From Alphaproteobacteria bacterium (GTDB lineage Bacteria; Pseudomonadota; Alphaproteobacteria; Micavibrionales; Micavibrionaceae), in the NCBI GenBank assembly GCA_020443075.1, contig JAGRIU010000060.1:1-64000 (forward strand): a stretch of 64,000 nucleotides of DNA, given 5' to 3'. The notes below the pieces were generated by a model that was not told where the DNA came from, did not search any database, and saw only the letters and a list, made by a program, of their open reading frames with translations. Positions 38,027-46,825 of this stretch are shown one piece after another. Position 1 is the first letter of the stretch; the number at the start of each line of letters is the position of its first letter. A program made the position numbers and the translations under genes.

Positions 38027-38092
38027 AGTGGTGCACATCTCAAATAAATCGTTATAACTCTTACACTAGCATAGCAAGCCTATGAAAAAGGC

Positions 38093-39823
38093 TCAATCAT
38101 GTTTTACATTTTTCTTGCCTTCGGTCCACCAGCTTTCCAAAACAGAGCCGTAAATCGGCGTTACGGAAGGGTGTGAAAGCGGCGGATGGTAAGCGATATA
38201 GTCAACCGGACTATAAAAAAGCGGGATCGAAAGCGTCTTGTCCCATAACAGCATATCCAGATGCCGTGCACGCCGCGTGAGCTCATTATAATCGCGTGCA
38301 TCGGCAATAGAGGCCGCCACGGTGTCAATTTGCGGGTCACAAATGCCGCTATAATTAAATCCGGCGGGCCGGCCTGCGGCATCGCAGCCCCAATACAGCA
38401 TTTGCTCGGTCCCCGGCGAAAGGCTGTTCTGCCAGTAATGCAGAACCATGTCGTAATCATAATCGCCGCTGCGCTTTTGAAACGTCGCGCTGTCCAGAAC
38501 GCGGATATCCATGGAAATGCCGAGCCGTTCCAGAGCTTTTTTTAAGTTGAGCGCGATTTTCTCATCTTCCTGAGCGTTAAGGATGATTTCGAAATGAAAA
38601 GGCTTCCCGTCTTTAACGAGTTTCCCGTCTTCAATCACCCATCCGGCCTGTTTTAACAGATCCGCAGCTTGCCGCAATTTCATGCGGTACGAGACGGCCT
38701 CATCCGGCGGAAGGGGACGCGATAAAACAGAGTTTGGAAAATAGCTTTGAATGCGGCGTTGTTTGCCGTAGTAAATATTTTTACCGATCCACTCTTCATC
38801 CAGCGCCAGCGCCAAGGCTTGCCGTACGTTCAAATCGTCAAACGGTGCGCGGCGCAGATTGAAGATCATCGCTTTAACGCGCTGCGGACGTTGATGCGGC
38901 GCTTCGTATTTAATCAGATTCGGATCATCCGTACCGTAGGCCGTCTCCCATTTTGAAGCGTTAAACTCATAACGCAAATCCAGATCGCCCTTCATAAAGG
39001 ACTCCAGCGCCGCTGTATCATCGCGGAAATAATCATAAGTGAGCGTATCGAAATTATAATGCCCCACGTTGGGCAGTAAATCCTTCGCCCAGTAATCCTT
39101 GACCCGTTCATAAACAATTTTGCGCCCCGGATGCACCTCTTTGATCCGGTAAGGGCCGTTCAAAAGCGGCGGCTCCAGCAAAGTTGCTTCGAAATCACGC
39201 CCTTCCCAGTAAGTCTTGGAAAGAACCGGCATCATCGCCACAATCATCACCGTTTCGCGGTCATAGCCCTCTCCAAAAGAAAAACGCACACCATGAGCGT
39301 CAAGCTTTTTCACATTTTCAACCAGCTTGTAAATCCGGCGCATATTCGGTCGCCCCAGATCACGCAGCGTTTCAAAGGAAAAAATCACATCATCCGCCGT
39401 CACGGGAGATCTATCATGAAAGCGCGCTTTCGGATTAATATGCACTGTCAAGGATGAACGATCCTCCGGCACGTCTACGCGCTCGGCAATCAAAGGGTAC
39501 AGCGTAAATGGCTCGTCCCACACCCGCGCCATCAGCCGGTCGTAAACAAGGTTCAATCCCTGCGCGGCCTGTCCCTTAAGCGCATAAGGATTAAGCGTAT
39601 CAAAAGACCCTGTTGCCGCCATCTTTATATCCCCGCCTTTCGGCGCTTCAGGATTGGCGTAATCCAGATGCGTGTCATTTGGTCCGTATTTGCTCTGCCC
39701 GTGCATCGCCAGCCCGAACGAAGGTGCATTTTCCGCTACAGGCTGCGCATTTTCAGCCTTGACAGGAAACGCGAAAAAGAGAAAGGAAATGGTAAGTATT
39801 TTCAGTGTATGATGAAAAGGCAT
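38093..39823 (-). CDS. Periplasmic peptide-binding protein, YejA-like (ABC transporter)
   Basis: 576 residues from MPFHHTLKILTISFLFFAFP, a signal peptide cleaved near VKAE. The mature protein is an SBP_bac_5 family binding protein of the YejA branch: GLAMHGQSKYGPNDTHLDYA, PKGGDIKMAATGSFDTLNPY, then ARFHDRSPVTADDVIFSFE. YejA delivers oligopeptides (microcin C-like or murein-derived) to the YejBEF importer, whose genes are not in the window. An upstream Met at 39859 would spoil the signal peptide. The chosen ATG overlaps the divergent macro-domain start within CATG. Confidence 0.9.
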   Translation of the reverse strand: MPFHHTLKILTISFLFFAFPVKAENAQPVAENAPSFGLAMHGQSKYGPNDTHLDYANPEAPKGGDIKMAATGSFDTLNPYALKGQAAQGLNLVYDRLMARVWDEPFTLYPLIAERVDVPEDRSSLTVHINPKARFHDRSPVTADDVIFSFETLRDLGRPNMRRIYKLVENVKKLDAHGVRFSFGEGYDRETVMIVAMMPVLSKTYWEGRDFEATLLEPPLLNGPYRIKEVHPGRKIVYERVKDYWAKDLLPNVGHYNFDTLTYDYFRDDTAALESFMKGDLDLRYEFNASKWETAYGTDDPNLIKYEAPHQRPQRVKAMIFNLRRAPFDDLNVRQALALALDEEWIGKNIYYGKQRRIQSYFPNSVLSRPLPPDEAVSYRMKLRQAADLLKQAGWVIEDGKLVKDGKPFHFEIILNAQEDEKIALNLKKALERLGISMDIRVLDSATFQKRSGDYDYDMVLHYWQNSLSPGTEQMLYWGCDAAGRPAGFNYSGICDPQIDTVAASIADARDYNELTRRARHLDMLLWDKTLSIPLFYSPVDYIAYHPPLSHPSVTPIYGSVLESWWTEGKKNVKHD

Positions 39824-40385
39824 GAAACCAGTCATAGCAGAGTTCGGGCAGGCGACCAAACCTTATTTGGAACGTGTGACGTTCGTTCGCGGGCGTATCG
39901 AGGAACAACCCGTCGATGCGATTGTTACCCTGTTGTCCCAGTCCTTGCGGTACAAAGGCAGCTTGAATGAAGCCATCCAAAAAGCCGCTGGCCACGCTAT
40001 GGATGTTTTTATCAACGAAAACATCCATGAGCCGCGCCTCGGCGATGTATACGCCGCGCCGGGATTCGATTTGCCGTGTAAGCACGTGCTCTATGCGGTC
40101 AGACCCACCTGGAAAGACGATTTCGAACGGCAGGACCGCGATCTGCTCATTCCCTGCCGCAAGGTGATGGAAGAGGCCCGCGCGATGTCGCTCAAAACAC
40201 TGGCGTTTCCGCCCTTGGGCTCCGGCCATCAAGGCTTTGCCAAACCGAAAGCGGCCCGCTTGATGATGCAGGCCATCATGGACCGCATGTACCCCGAAAT
40301 CGAAGAGGTGCGTATCGTCGCCCGCACACAGGAAACCCTCGATATTTTCCATGACCGCTTCACGGCGATGGTCGTGAAATCCTAA
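39822..40385 (+). CDS. Divergent macro-domain protein
   Basis: 187 residues. Macro domains bind ADP-ribose or its derivatives and may remove it from proteins or nucleic acids. The order of segments fits: VDAIVTLLSQSL (loop 1), GSLNEAIQKAAG (helix), RLGDVYAAPGFDLPCKHVLYAV (split at residues 69-90), then LAFPPLGSGHQGFAKPKAARL. However, the usual Asn in D-x-I-V-N-A-A-N is replaced (TLLSQS) and the Gly-rich GGGV loop is KGSL, so ADP-ribose hydrolysis may be lost. It is divergent from the peptide-binding protein. Confidence 0.75.
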   Translation: MKPVIAEFGQATKPYLERVTFVRGRIEEQPVDAIVTLLSQSLRYKGSLNEAIQKAAGHAMDVFINENIHEPRLGDVYAAPGFDLPCKHVLYAVRPTWKDDFERQDRDLLIPCRKVMEEARAMSLKTLAFPPLGSGHQGFAKPKAARLMMQAIMDRMYPEIEEVRIVARTQETLDIFHDRFTAMVVKS

Positions 40386-40455
40386 GCGCCGACTTGACTT
40401 TTTTGCTTAGGGAAAATAAAAAGGTTCGGAAGAACATTAATTATGAGATTTTGCT

Positions 40456-40941
40456 ATGAAACCTAGAATGAAAAGAGCGCTGTACCAGTTTGTTGGCGCC
40501 GCTGCGTGTGGCTTGGTAGCTTACGGGGCTGATACGAAGTCCGATGCAAATGTCCAACAAGCTGCGGAAGTTAAAAATGAAAGAGGCCCAAGGGTAGAGG
40601 CGTATATTAGGGAAAATTTTACGACGGTACGCGTGAAAGTCATGCAAACGAAACTCGATGGCTATGTTGAAGCGGCTTACAATTCTGTCAAGCAGGGCAC
40701 CGCAGCCATTATTCCTGAGATTAAACCCACAGATGAGGATGTTCTTTTACGGGCGCAGGAGATCGTGCAGCGCAAAGCGGAAGCACATGTTGATTCTATA
40801 ATTGAAAATCGTGAAGTGGATGCAAAAGGGTTTGCATTTCTTAGTTACGTTTTTTCAGCAAGCGCCTTGATTTTTTCGATGCGCGCCGTTCGAAACCTCG
40901 CTAGAAAAGAAGATGGTCTGGAAAAACCCGTGCCTGGCTGA
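40456..40941 (+). CDS. Hypothetical membrane-anchored protein
   Basis: 161 residues. The N-terminus (MKPRMKRALYQFVGAAACGL) is a weak signal or anchor. A charged middle (about 30-125) is predicted helical, with KVMQTKLDGYVEAAYNSVKQ. A hydrophobic C-terminal segment (about 128-147, FAFLSYVFSASALIFSMRAV) is followed by a basic tail. No family is recognised. AT-richer than its neighbours. No strong ribosome-binding site beyond TGAGA upstream. Confidence 0.5.
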   Translation: MKPRMKRALYQFVGAAACGLVAYGADTKSDANVQQAAEVKNERGPRVEAYIRENFTTVRVKVMQTKLDGYVEAAYNSVKQGTAAIIPEIKPTDEDVLLRAQEIVQRKAEAHVDSIIENREVDAKGFAFLSYVFSASALIFSMRAVRNLARKEDGLEKPVPG

Positions 40942-40961
40942 GCATATACGCATATGCAGCT

Positions 40962-41969
40962 CTAAGCCGCTTTCTTCAACAAATCCGCATACGAACAGCC
41001 CGGCCGCGGCCCCATGTGGGAAATGACCTCCGCTGCCGCCAGCGTGCCCAGCTTCCCACAGGTTTCGATATCCATCCCTTCGGTAAAACCGTACAGGAAA
41101 CCGGCGGCGAATTGATCGCCCGCGCCCGTCGTATCAATGACCTGCGTAACCGGAGCAGGGGGGATGATATGATGTTTTTGCTCGCCATTCACAATCACCG
41201 CGCCTTTTTCGCTGCGCGTCAGGGCGGCAATCTCGACATGCGAACTCACCGCGCTGGCCGCGTCTTCGAAGTTATCCTGCATAAACAGGGATTTGATTTC
41301 TTCCTCATTCGCAAACAGGATATCCACATGGTTTTCCACAAGCCGTAGGAAGTCCGAGCGGTGACGATCCACACAGAACGGATCGGACAGGGTGAGCGCC
41401 ACGCGGTGTCCGGCTGCATGCGCCGCTTCCGCCGCCATAATAAAAGCCTGCTTGGCTTGGTCGCGGTCGAACAGATACCCCTCCAGATACGTTACGCGCG
41501 CCTGCGTAATCAGCGCCTCGTCGATATCTAGCGGGCTGAGCTCCACGCTGGCCCCCAAAAACGTATTCATCGTGCGCTGCGCATCCGGCGTTACCAAAAT
41601 CAAACAGCGCCCGGTCTTCGCGCCCATAATCAGCGGCTGCGTGTCGAACTTTAGCCCCAAAGACCGCAAATCATGCTGGAAAATTCTCCCCAGTTCATCA
41701 TCGGCGACCTTGCCGATAAACGCGCCATGACCGCCAAAAGACGCAAAGCCAGCCATCGTATTGGCCGCCGAGCCGCCCGAGCTTTCAACACCCGCAGGCA
41801 TCTGGCCATAGAGATCAACCGCGCGCGCTTCATCAATCAGCGTCATCGCGCCTTTTTCCATGCCGTGCGCTGCATGTTGTTCGGCGATGAATTCCTCGCT
41901 CGTTTGCGCTAAAACGTCAACCAGAGCATTACCAACGGCGACAACGCCTAAAGGGGGATGTGAGGACAT
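40962..41969 (-). CDS. PfkB-family sugar kinase, adenosine kinase type
   Basis: 335 residues. The N-terminal GNALVDVLAQ and the SSGGSAANTMAGFASFGG substrate loop are those of alphaproteobacterial adenosine kinase-like PfkB proteins. The C-terminal signature DTTGAGDQFAAGFL carries the catalytic Asp and anion hole. The family phosphorylates adenosine or ribose-like nucleosides with ATP. I would favour adenosine kinase but a different nucleoside is possible. It is divergent from the TetR-like regulator across about 90 bp. Confidence 0.88.
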   Translation of the reverse strand: MSSHPPLGVVAVGNALVDVLAQTSEEFIAEQHAAHGMEKGAMTLIDEARAVDLYGQMPAGVESSGGSAANTMAGFASFGGHGAFIGKVADDELGRIFQHDLRSLGLKFDTQPLIMGAKTGRCLILVTPDAQRTMNTFLGASVELSPLDIDEALITQARVTYLEGYLFDRDQAKQAFIMAAEAAHAAGHRVALTLSDPFCVDRHRSDFLRLVENHVDILFANEEEIKSLFMQDNFEDAASAVSSHVEIAALTRSEKGAVIVNGEQKHHIIPPAPVTQVIDTTGAGDQFAAGFLYGFTEGMDIETCGKLGTLAAAEVISHMGPRPGCSYADLLKKAA

Positions 41970-42056
41970 AGCTTTAAATCCTGAAATTCTCGTTATTGTA
42001 TGATTCGTAAAAACTGCTTACAACACATACAGAAATTAAGAAGGCTGGCCAAGGGC

Positions 42057-42638
42057 ATGAGCGCAAAAAATATCAAGGATCAACTGGTTGAGGCCGCCAT
42101 GGAACTGGCGCAGGAGCAGGAGTGGGCCGCCGTGTCTCTGGCGGATATTGCGCGCCGCTGCGGCCTGTCCGAAAGCGAAGTCTACAATTATGCCGAAGAC
42201 AAAGAAGATATCCTGATCCTCATCAGCCGCATGATCGACCGCCACGTCGCAGAGAATACACAAGAATTCAATGGCGAAGACGAGTCTTTCGTATCTCAGC
42301 GCGACCGCCTGTTTGATGTGCTGATGGAGCGTTTTGATATTCTGAACGAATATCGTCCGGCCTTGCTTTCGATCCTGAAAAGCCTGCGCGCCGATCCTAA
42401 AAAGGCCGCTCTGTCGGCGCCGCATCTGTGCCGCTCAATGAACCGCATGCTGGAATTGGCGGGCATTCCCGCCGACGGTCTGCGCGGCGCGGCCAAAGCC
42501 GCGGCCCTGACGGCCATTTATCTCAAAACCCTGAAAGTCTGGAAAGACGATGACAGCCCGGATATGAGCCAAACCATGGCCGCGCTGGACAAAGACCTCG
42601 GCCACGCCGAACGACTGGCCGGCCTGTTCCGCCTCTAG
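42057..42638 (+). CDS. TetR-family transcriptional regulator
   Basis: 193 residues from MSAKNIKDQLVEAAME, with AAGGGC before ATG 42057; an upstream frame to 42000 is open but has no site. The N-terminal HTH is VSLADIARRCGLSESEVYNYAEDKEDIL (split, residues about 26-55), the TetR pattern with the variant NYAEDKE. The C-terminal ligand domain ends in LAALDKDLGHAERLAGLF-like helices that recall alphaproteobacterial TetR relatives. No target operator was recognised. It is divergent from the adenosine kinase gene, a possible target. Confidence 0.82.
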   Translation: MSAKNIKDQLVEAAMELAQEQEWAAVSLADIARRCGLSESEVYNYAEDKEDILILISRMIDRHVAENTQEFNGEDESFVSQRDRLFDVLMERFDILNEYRPALLSILKSLRADPKKAALSAPHLCRSMNRMLELAGIPADGLRGAAKAAALTAIYLKTLKVWKDDDSPDMSQTMAALDKDLGHAERLAGLFRL

Positions 42639-42667
42639 CATTTCGGCATCCCGCTCCCCATTTTGGC

Positions 42668-42688
42668 ATCCCGGACTTGATCCGGGAT
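42668..42688. repeat. CTTG-centred REP-like palindrome (copy 2)
   Basis: ATCCCGGA (42668-42675) and TCCGGGAT (42681-42688) pair perfectly around CTTGA and are followed by CTAT. This is the common alphaproteobacterial TCCCGGACTTGATCCGGGA-type palindrome. A partial direct copy of its left flank (TTCGGCATCCCG) lies 20 bp upstream. It lies between the TetR gene and the next gene and could also act as a terminator stem. Confidence 0.7.
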
Positions 42689-42784
42689 CTATAGCCTTTT
42701 AAAGGCACAAACGCGCGAGAGTTAACCTTTTTTCAACCATTTCCCCTCACAATATTCCCAAACGCGTAAAAATTGAGGGTAAGT

Positions 42785-44323
42785 ATGGCAGGCCAATCGC
42801 TAATCGAAAAAATAGAGCAAAACGTCAAAGCGGCGCCGATTCCGCAGCGTCTGGAAGGTTGGCCGCAAAACCTGCCCGAACCTTTGGTGCATGAGCCATC
42901 AGGCAAGACAATAACATTTTACGACAGTGACGTCAGAGAGCACATAGTCTTTCACGATCCGGAAAATCCCGGCGGTTATATGGCCATGCGCGCCGAAGAC
43001 ATGACGAATATGTTCCATCAAGAATCCTACGATATTCAGGCGGAAGGCAGCTTCGCAAATTCAACCATGAGCATAAAAGATGGGAGAGCCCTTTTTACAC
43101 CATCGGAAAACGCGAATTGGCCACTGATCAAAGAACTGGATCGGTACAGTGATCAGGTAAATAATCGCGGCCTTCTGGCACAAAATGTTTCGTTAGATGA
43201 ATTGCCGAAGCAGGGCATTCGTATTTTCCAGCCGCCCGAACAGGCTCCCGTGCAGAAAATTGTTAAGGAAGAGGTGAAGCCCCCTGTTCCTGCTAAGCCC
43301 TCTGTCGAAGACGTTGCTGCAGGCCGTCTGGCAGGCCTGAAATACTTTGCCGCTTCACATGCCGGACAAGCAAGTACCCCGCTGGACGGCTCGGATGCGG
43401 ACGCATTCAAACGTCAAACCGCGCACATAGAGGGACTCTTTGTCCGCGATCCCGGCATGAACGACCGTTACACTGCCGGCGATATCGAGCAAGCCATCAA
43501 AAGCGCGCCGGAGGCTATCCGGCCTCAAGTGGCCGCCTATGTAGCTAAACGCATTGAAACAGGCGCCGCGCCGGATACGGCAAACTATATCAAGGCTGAA
43601 GCGCCGCCGGTTCAAGCCGCGCCGCCATCCAAGAGCCTTGAGACGTTGGGCGTAAAAATCCCGGACGGCATGAACACACAGGTCGAATCCAATGCCTTGT
43701 ATAACGCGGCTTCGACGGCCTTTTGGGCTATTCAACGCGGCGATATGACGGCGGAAACTATGGCTGAATTGCGTGGAAAGCTTGAAGCGGCCTCCCCCAC
43801 AATCGGCGGGCAATATGCCGATTTGTTGCAGGAAAAGTTCGATAATCCGAACAGTACAAAGAATTTCATGGGCGGTTTAGCCCAAATACAGGACGGAGCC
43901 TACCAAGAACTGCAAGCCGCTCAACGTGAAGCGGAAGCTGTGCAGCAATTGGCGCAAAGGCGTCAGATAGTTGAAGGCGGGTTGCAAAGCTACATTGCAG
44001 AGCATCAGGATTTTGTGCGCGAAAGCTCAGCAGGTGGTGCGCCGGATAATAATGATACGCAATGTTGGGGGATACAGCATTACAATGGCGCCGCATACTT
44101 TATAGACGCGGTAAGAACAAACTTTAGCGGCGTGGTCAGCGGCGATTCAACGGACTTATCGACAATTCATTTTGATATGGATAAATTGCCCCAAGAATAC
44201 ACAAGTATTAGGGGCGAAATCGAACAGCTTCAGGGGATCGTCGAGGATGGAGCGAAATTTAAAGCTGACTATCCCAACGCCGCGTGCGAGCAGCCGCCAT
44301 CAACTCCACCTCAGAACTGGTAA
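42785..44323 (+). CDS. Large hypothetical protein (512 residues)
   Basis: 512 residues from MAGQSLIEKIEQNVK; GAGGGTAAGT precedes ATG 42785. No signal peptide and no membrane segment. A proline/valine-rich linker (about 155-185) separates an N-terminal part with FYDSDVREHIVFHDPENPGG from a helical second part. That second part has Ala/Gln-rich coiled-coil-like stretches (YQELQAAQREAEAVQQLAQR). It ends in a Pro-rich tail. No family recognised. The protein is transcribed alone and convergent with sodB. Modular linkers and coiled coils could suit a structural or effector-like role, but nothing proves one. Confidence 0.6.
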   Translation: MAGQSLIEKIEQNVKAAPIPQRLEGWPQNLPEPLVHEPSGKTITFYDSDVREHIVFHDPENPGGYMAMRAEDMTNMFHQESYDIQAEGSFANSTMSIKDGRALFTPSENANWPLIKELDRYSDQVNNRGLLAQNVSLDELPKQGIRIFQPPEQAPVQKIVKEEVKPPVPAKPSVEDVAAGRLAGLKYFAASHAGQASTPLDGSDADAFKRQTAHIEGLFVRDPGMNDRYTAGDIEQAIKSAPEAIRPQVAAYVAKRIETGAAPDTANYIKAEAPPVQAAPPSKSLETLGVKIPDGMNTQVESNALYNAASTAFWAIQRGDMTAETMAELRGKLEAASPTIGGQYADLLQEKFDNPNSTKNFMGGLAQIQDGAYQELQAAQREAEAVQQLAQRRQIVEGGLQSYIAEHQDFVRESSAGGAPDNNDTQCWGIQHYNGAAYFIDAVRTNFSGVVSGDSTDLSTIHFDMDKLPQEYTSIRGEIEQLQGIVEDGAKFKADYPNAACEQPPSTPPQNW

Positions 44324-44336
44324 GTGCCTGTCTGTT

Positions 44337-44957
44337 TTAAGCCGCGATCTTCAATGGCCCTTTTTCAAACAATTCGGCGACATAGTCCCAGTTCACCATA
44401 TGGTCGATAAACGCCTCGAGATACTTGGGTCGTGCATTGCGGTAATCAATGTAATAGCTGTGCTCCCACACATCGCACCCGAGCAGAGCCGTCTTGCCGT
44501 GCGTCAAAGGATTATCCGCGTTGGCGGTTTTAAGAATTTCCAGTTTGCCGTCGCTATTCATCACCAGCCAGACCCATCCCGAACCGAACTGTGAAGCACC
44601 GCCCTGAATAAAATCAACGCGGAAGGAGTCATAACTTTCAAAACTGTCCTGAATGGCTTTTTCAAGATTGCCGGGGAGCGCCCCGCCGCCATTGGGCTTC
44701 ATCCAGTTCCAGAAATGCGTGTGATTCCAGTGCTGCCCGGCATTATTGAACAGCCCCTGATTGCCGGATTTATGCGCATTCAAAACCACGGCCTCCAGCG
44801 TATCGCCCATATGGACCAAACCTTCCAGAGCCTTGTTCCCGTTATCGACATAGGCTTTATGGTGCTTGTCATGATGGTATTCCAGCGTTTCCGCAGACAT
44901 ATACGGGTCCAGCGCGTCATAGGCATAGGGAAGCTCGGGCAGTTCGAATGCAGACAT
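44337..44957 (-). CDS. sodB: Superoxide dismutase, iron type
   Basis: 206 residues. It dismutates superoxide in the cytoplasm. Metal ligands are visible: His28 (LEYHHDKHHKAYV), His79 (GQHWNHTHFW), Asp162 and His166 (DVWEHSYYIDYRN). The segment QFGSGWVWLV and overall pattern are those of iron-type enzymes, although the Fe/Mn preference cannot be fully fixed by sequence. ATG 44957 is preceded by GAGGAGAG on the minus strand. Confidence 0.96.
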   Translation of the reverse strand: MSAFELPELPYAYDALDPYMSAETLEYHHDKHHKAYVDNGNKALEGLVHMGDTLEAVVLNAHKSGNQGLFNNAGQHWNHTHFWNWMKPNGGGALPGNLEKAIQDSFESYDSFRVDFIQGGASQFGSGWVWLVMNSDGKLEILKTANADNPLTHGKTALLGCDVWEHSYYIDYRNARPKYLEAFIDHMVNWDYVAELFEKGPLKIAA

Positions 44958-45048
44958 TAATCTCTCCTCGGTAATTCATTCAATGAATAAGTAAGCCTAG
45001 CCTTTTTACAGCTTTGTTCAAGGAGAAATTTATGCTTTAAGAACGAGC

Positions 45049-45846
45049 ATGAGCCAAAATCTTCCCTATTGTGCACAGCTTGTCAAAACACATGACCCGG
45101 ACCGTTTCCTGCTCTCCATGCTGTATCCGCGTGCCGTAAGGCCCGCCTTGTGGGCGCTTTTTGCCTTCAATCACGAAATCGCCAAAACCCGCGAAGTGGT
45201 CAGCGAGACGCGTTTGGGGCTCATGCGCCTGCAATGGTGGAAAGACGAGATTGGCAAGCTCTATGACGGTACGCCGCCGCCGGACCATGAAGTGCTCGCC
45301 CCGTTGTCCGATGCGATAACCCGCTATAATCTACCCTTTGAAAGCTTTGAGCGTTTGATGTGCGCCCGGGAGTTTGATCTGGAGGACCGTCGCCCGTCCA
45401 ACATAGAAGGCTTGCTCAATTACGCGGACTTTACCACCTCGCCGCTGATGGCGATGGCTTTACGGATAACGCAGGAGGCCGAAGAGCCTGAAATTCTGCG
45501 CCGCGTCTCCGTAAACTATGCTCTGGCCGGGATAGTGCGCAGCGTACCATTCATGGCTGCGCACCGCCGCTGCTTGTTGCCTGAAGATCTTATGGTGAAG
45601 CATGAGCAACGCATGGATAAGTTCTATGAATTCAAAAGGGTAGAGGGCTTTCCTGAAATTATAAAAAAACTGAGCATGCAGGGGCAGGGGGCAATAAAGC
45701 CGCAAAGCCGTTTGCTTAAAGCCGCACAAAACTTGTCAAAACAGTACTTTAAGCAGCTCAAAAGCTGCGCCTATGACCCGTTTCACCCGCGTATGAAGCT
45801 CGATCCTCCACTTAAAGTTTTGTATACGGTTTTATCATCTATATAA
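45049..45846 (+). CDS. Squalene/phytoene synthase-family protein, NDUFAF6-like
   Basis: 265 residues with the helical isoprenoid-synthase fold: LPRAVRPALWALFAFNHEIAKT-like start, RLGLMRLQWWKDEI in the centre. The two Asp-rich motifs needed for catalysis are absent: the first site reads AKTREVVSET and the second IVRSVPFMAAHRRCLLPE. This is the pattern of the NDUFAF6 branch, which in mitochondria and alphaproteobacteria supports assembly of respiratory complex I rather than making squalene. I prefer that reading over a synthase, but experimental proof would be needed for this lineage. Confidence 0.72.
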   Translation: MSQNLPYCAQLVKTHDPDRFLLSMLYPRAVRPALWALFAFNHEIAKTREVVSETRLGLMRLQWWKDEIGKLYDGTPPPDHEVLAPLSDAITRYNLPFESFERLMCAREFDLEDRRPSNIEGLLNYADFTTSPLMAMALRITQEAEEPEILRRVSVNYALAGIVRSVPFMAAHRRCLLPEDLMVKHEQRMDKFYEFKRVEGFPEIIKKLSMQGQGAIKPQSRLLKAAQNLSKQYFKQLKSCAYDPFHPRMKLDPPLKVLYTVLSSI

Positions 45847-45874
45847 TTGATTTATATTGAATATTTGATATAAT
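45847..45874 (+). promoter_or_regulatory. Promoter of the 85-residue gene
   Basis: TTGATT (45847-45852) and a perfect TATAAT (45869-45874) are 16 bp apart, in an AT-rich gap 33 bp before the next start codon. This is the best sigma-70-type promoter match in the window. It overlaps the stop codon of the preceding gene. Confidence 0.65.
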
Positions 45875-45906
45875 AATAGACAGGGTAAACAAGGTTAGGG
45901 GTAACC

Positions 45907-46164
45907 ATGGTGAATTCAGTTTCAGGCATAGGCGGGCCGCAGCAAGCCTCGCCGGCGAATAAGGCGCAGGAGCAAAAAGCGCAGGCGCAAAAGCAGGACG
46001 AAAAGCGCCGCGCCGAACGTACTGCGGATAAAGTCGAGATTTCCAAGGAGGCTATCAGCCTCGCGCAGGCCGAACAAGCCGCCAAGCAGGTCAAGGATGA
46101 TTTGAAAAAGGATGACACTCTGACCTTGGGTCTGGACGCGGATTTCGAATCTATTGAGGCTTAA
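45907..46164 (+). CDS. Small Gln/Lys-rich hypothetical protein
   Basis: 85 residues. A disordered N-terminus (VNSVSGIGGPQQASPANKAQ) is followed by a Gln/Lys/Arg-rich helix and a C-terminal part with KVEISKEAISLAQAEQAAKQ. The D-K-V-x-I-S-x-E-A pattern is reminiscent of FlgM or other flagellar small proteins, but the rest of the FlgM sequence is missing. Function unknown. It has its own strong promoter and overlaps the convergent lipase gene by 14 bp. Confidence 0.55.
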   Translation: MVNSVSGIGGPQQASPANKAQEQKAQAQKQDEKRRAERTADKVEISKEAISLAQAEQAAKQVKDDLKKDDTLTLGLDADFESIEA

Positions 46165-46825
46165 ACCGTCCGTCCTCCAAAAACGCAAGAACCTGCGCGA
46201 TCACTTCCGGGTTAAACATCATGAATGTGTGTGTGGCCGCCATGACGATATGATCGCTCATGCCTTTGATCTTGGTGCGCTCCACAGGGACAATCCCGTC
46301 ATGGTCTCCGTCTAAAACCCACGGCGCCAGCGGGTTGATTGACGCGCTGCCCGCAATCACGCCCAGAGGGTAATCAATATCCCCGTCAATATGCCGGTAT
46401 CCGGTGGTGAGCTGTTCGCTGGCCGGACCGAAAATCGCGCGGAAAACCGGTCCCATAATCTGGCTTTCATTAAAGAAATCGGCGAATTCACTCCCCGTAT
46501 TCGGCGGGCTGAGCATCACGACTTTGCCGAGGGTTTGCGGTCTGTGCGTGGCGATATAGTAACGCGCCACCAGTCCGCCCATCGAATGCGTTACAAAATG
46601 AAGCGGCATATTCGGGTCATAATCCGGCGCATTTTCGATGCATTCGGCAACAAAGGTTGTAATGTCTTCCAGAGATTTTTCCCGTGAAGGATAAAGAATA
46701 TTGAGCGTTTGATAACCCTCTTTGCGCAGCGCGCGCTCCAGCATCAGCATATCGGTCTTGCTGCGCAAGATTCCGTGCAGTAGAACAACCGTGCCTTTAT
46801 GGCTCTCAGGCGGATTTTTGTTCAT
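46151..46825 (-). CDS. Alpha/beta-hydrolase, lipase/esterase-like
   Basis: 224 residues from [18 protein letters not shown]; an upstream frame to 46951 lies inside trmFO and is not needed. The oxyanion HG follows VVLLHGIL. The nucleophile elbow is [12 protein letters not shown]. The acid is probably Asp in DGDHDGIVP, and the His is ATHTFMMF near the C-terminus. The pattern fits small triacylglycerol-lipase-like or PGAP1-like hydrolases. No signal peptide, so it is probably cytosolic. It overlaps the trmFO end by 20 bp and is probably co-transcribed with it. Confidence 0.85.
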   Translation of the reverse strand: MNKNPPESHKGTVVLLHGILRSKTDMLMLERALRKEGYQTLNILYPSREKSLEDITTFVAECIENAPDYDPNMPLHFVTHSMGGLVARYYIATHRPQTLGKVVMLSPPNTGSEFADFFNESQIMGPVFRAIFGPASEQLTTGYRHIDGDIDYPLGVIAGSASINPLAPWVLDGDHDGIVPVERTKIKGMSDHIVMAATHTFMMFNPEVIAQVLAFLEDGRFKPQ

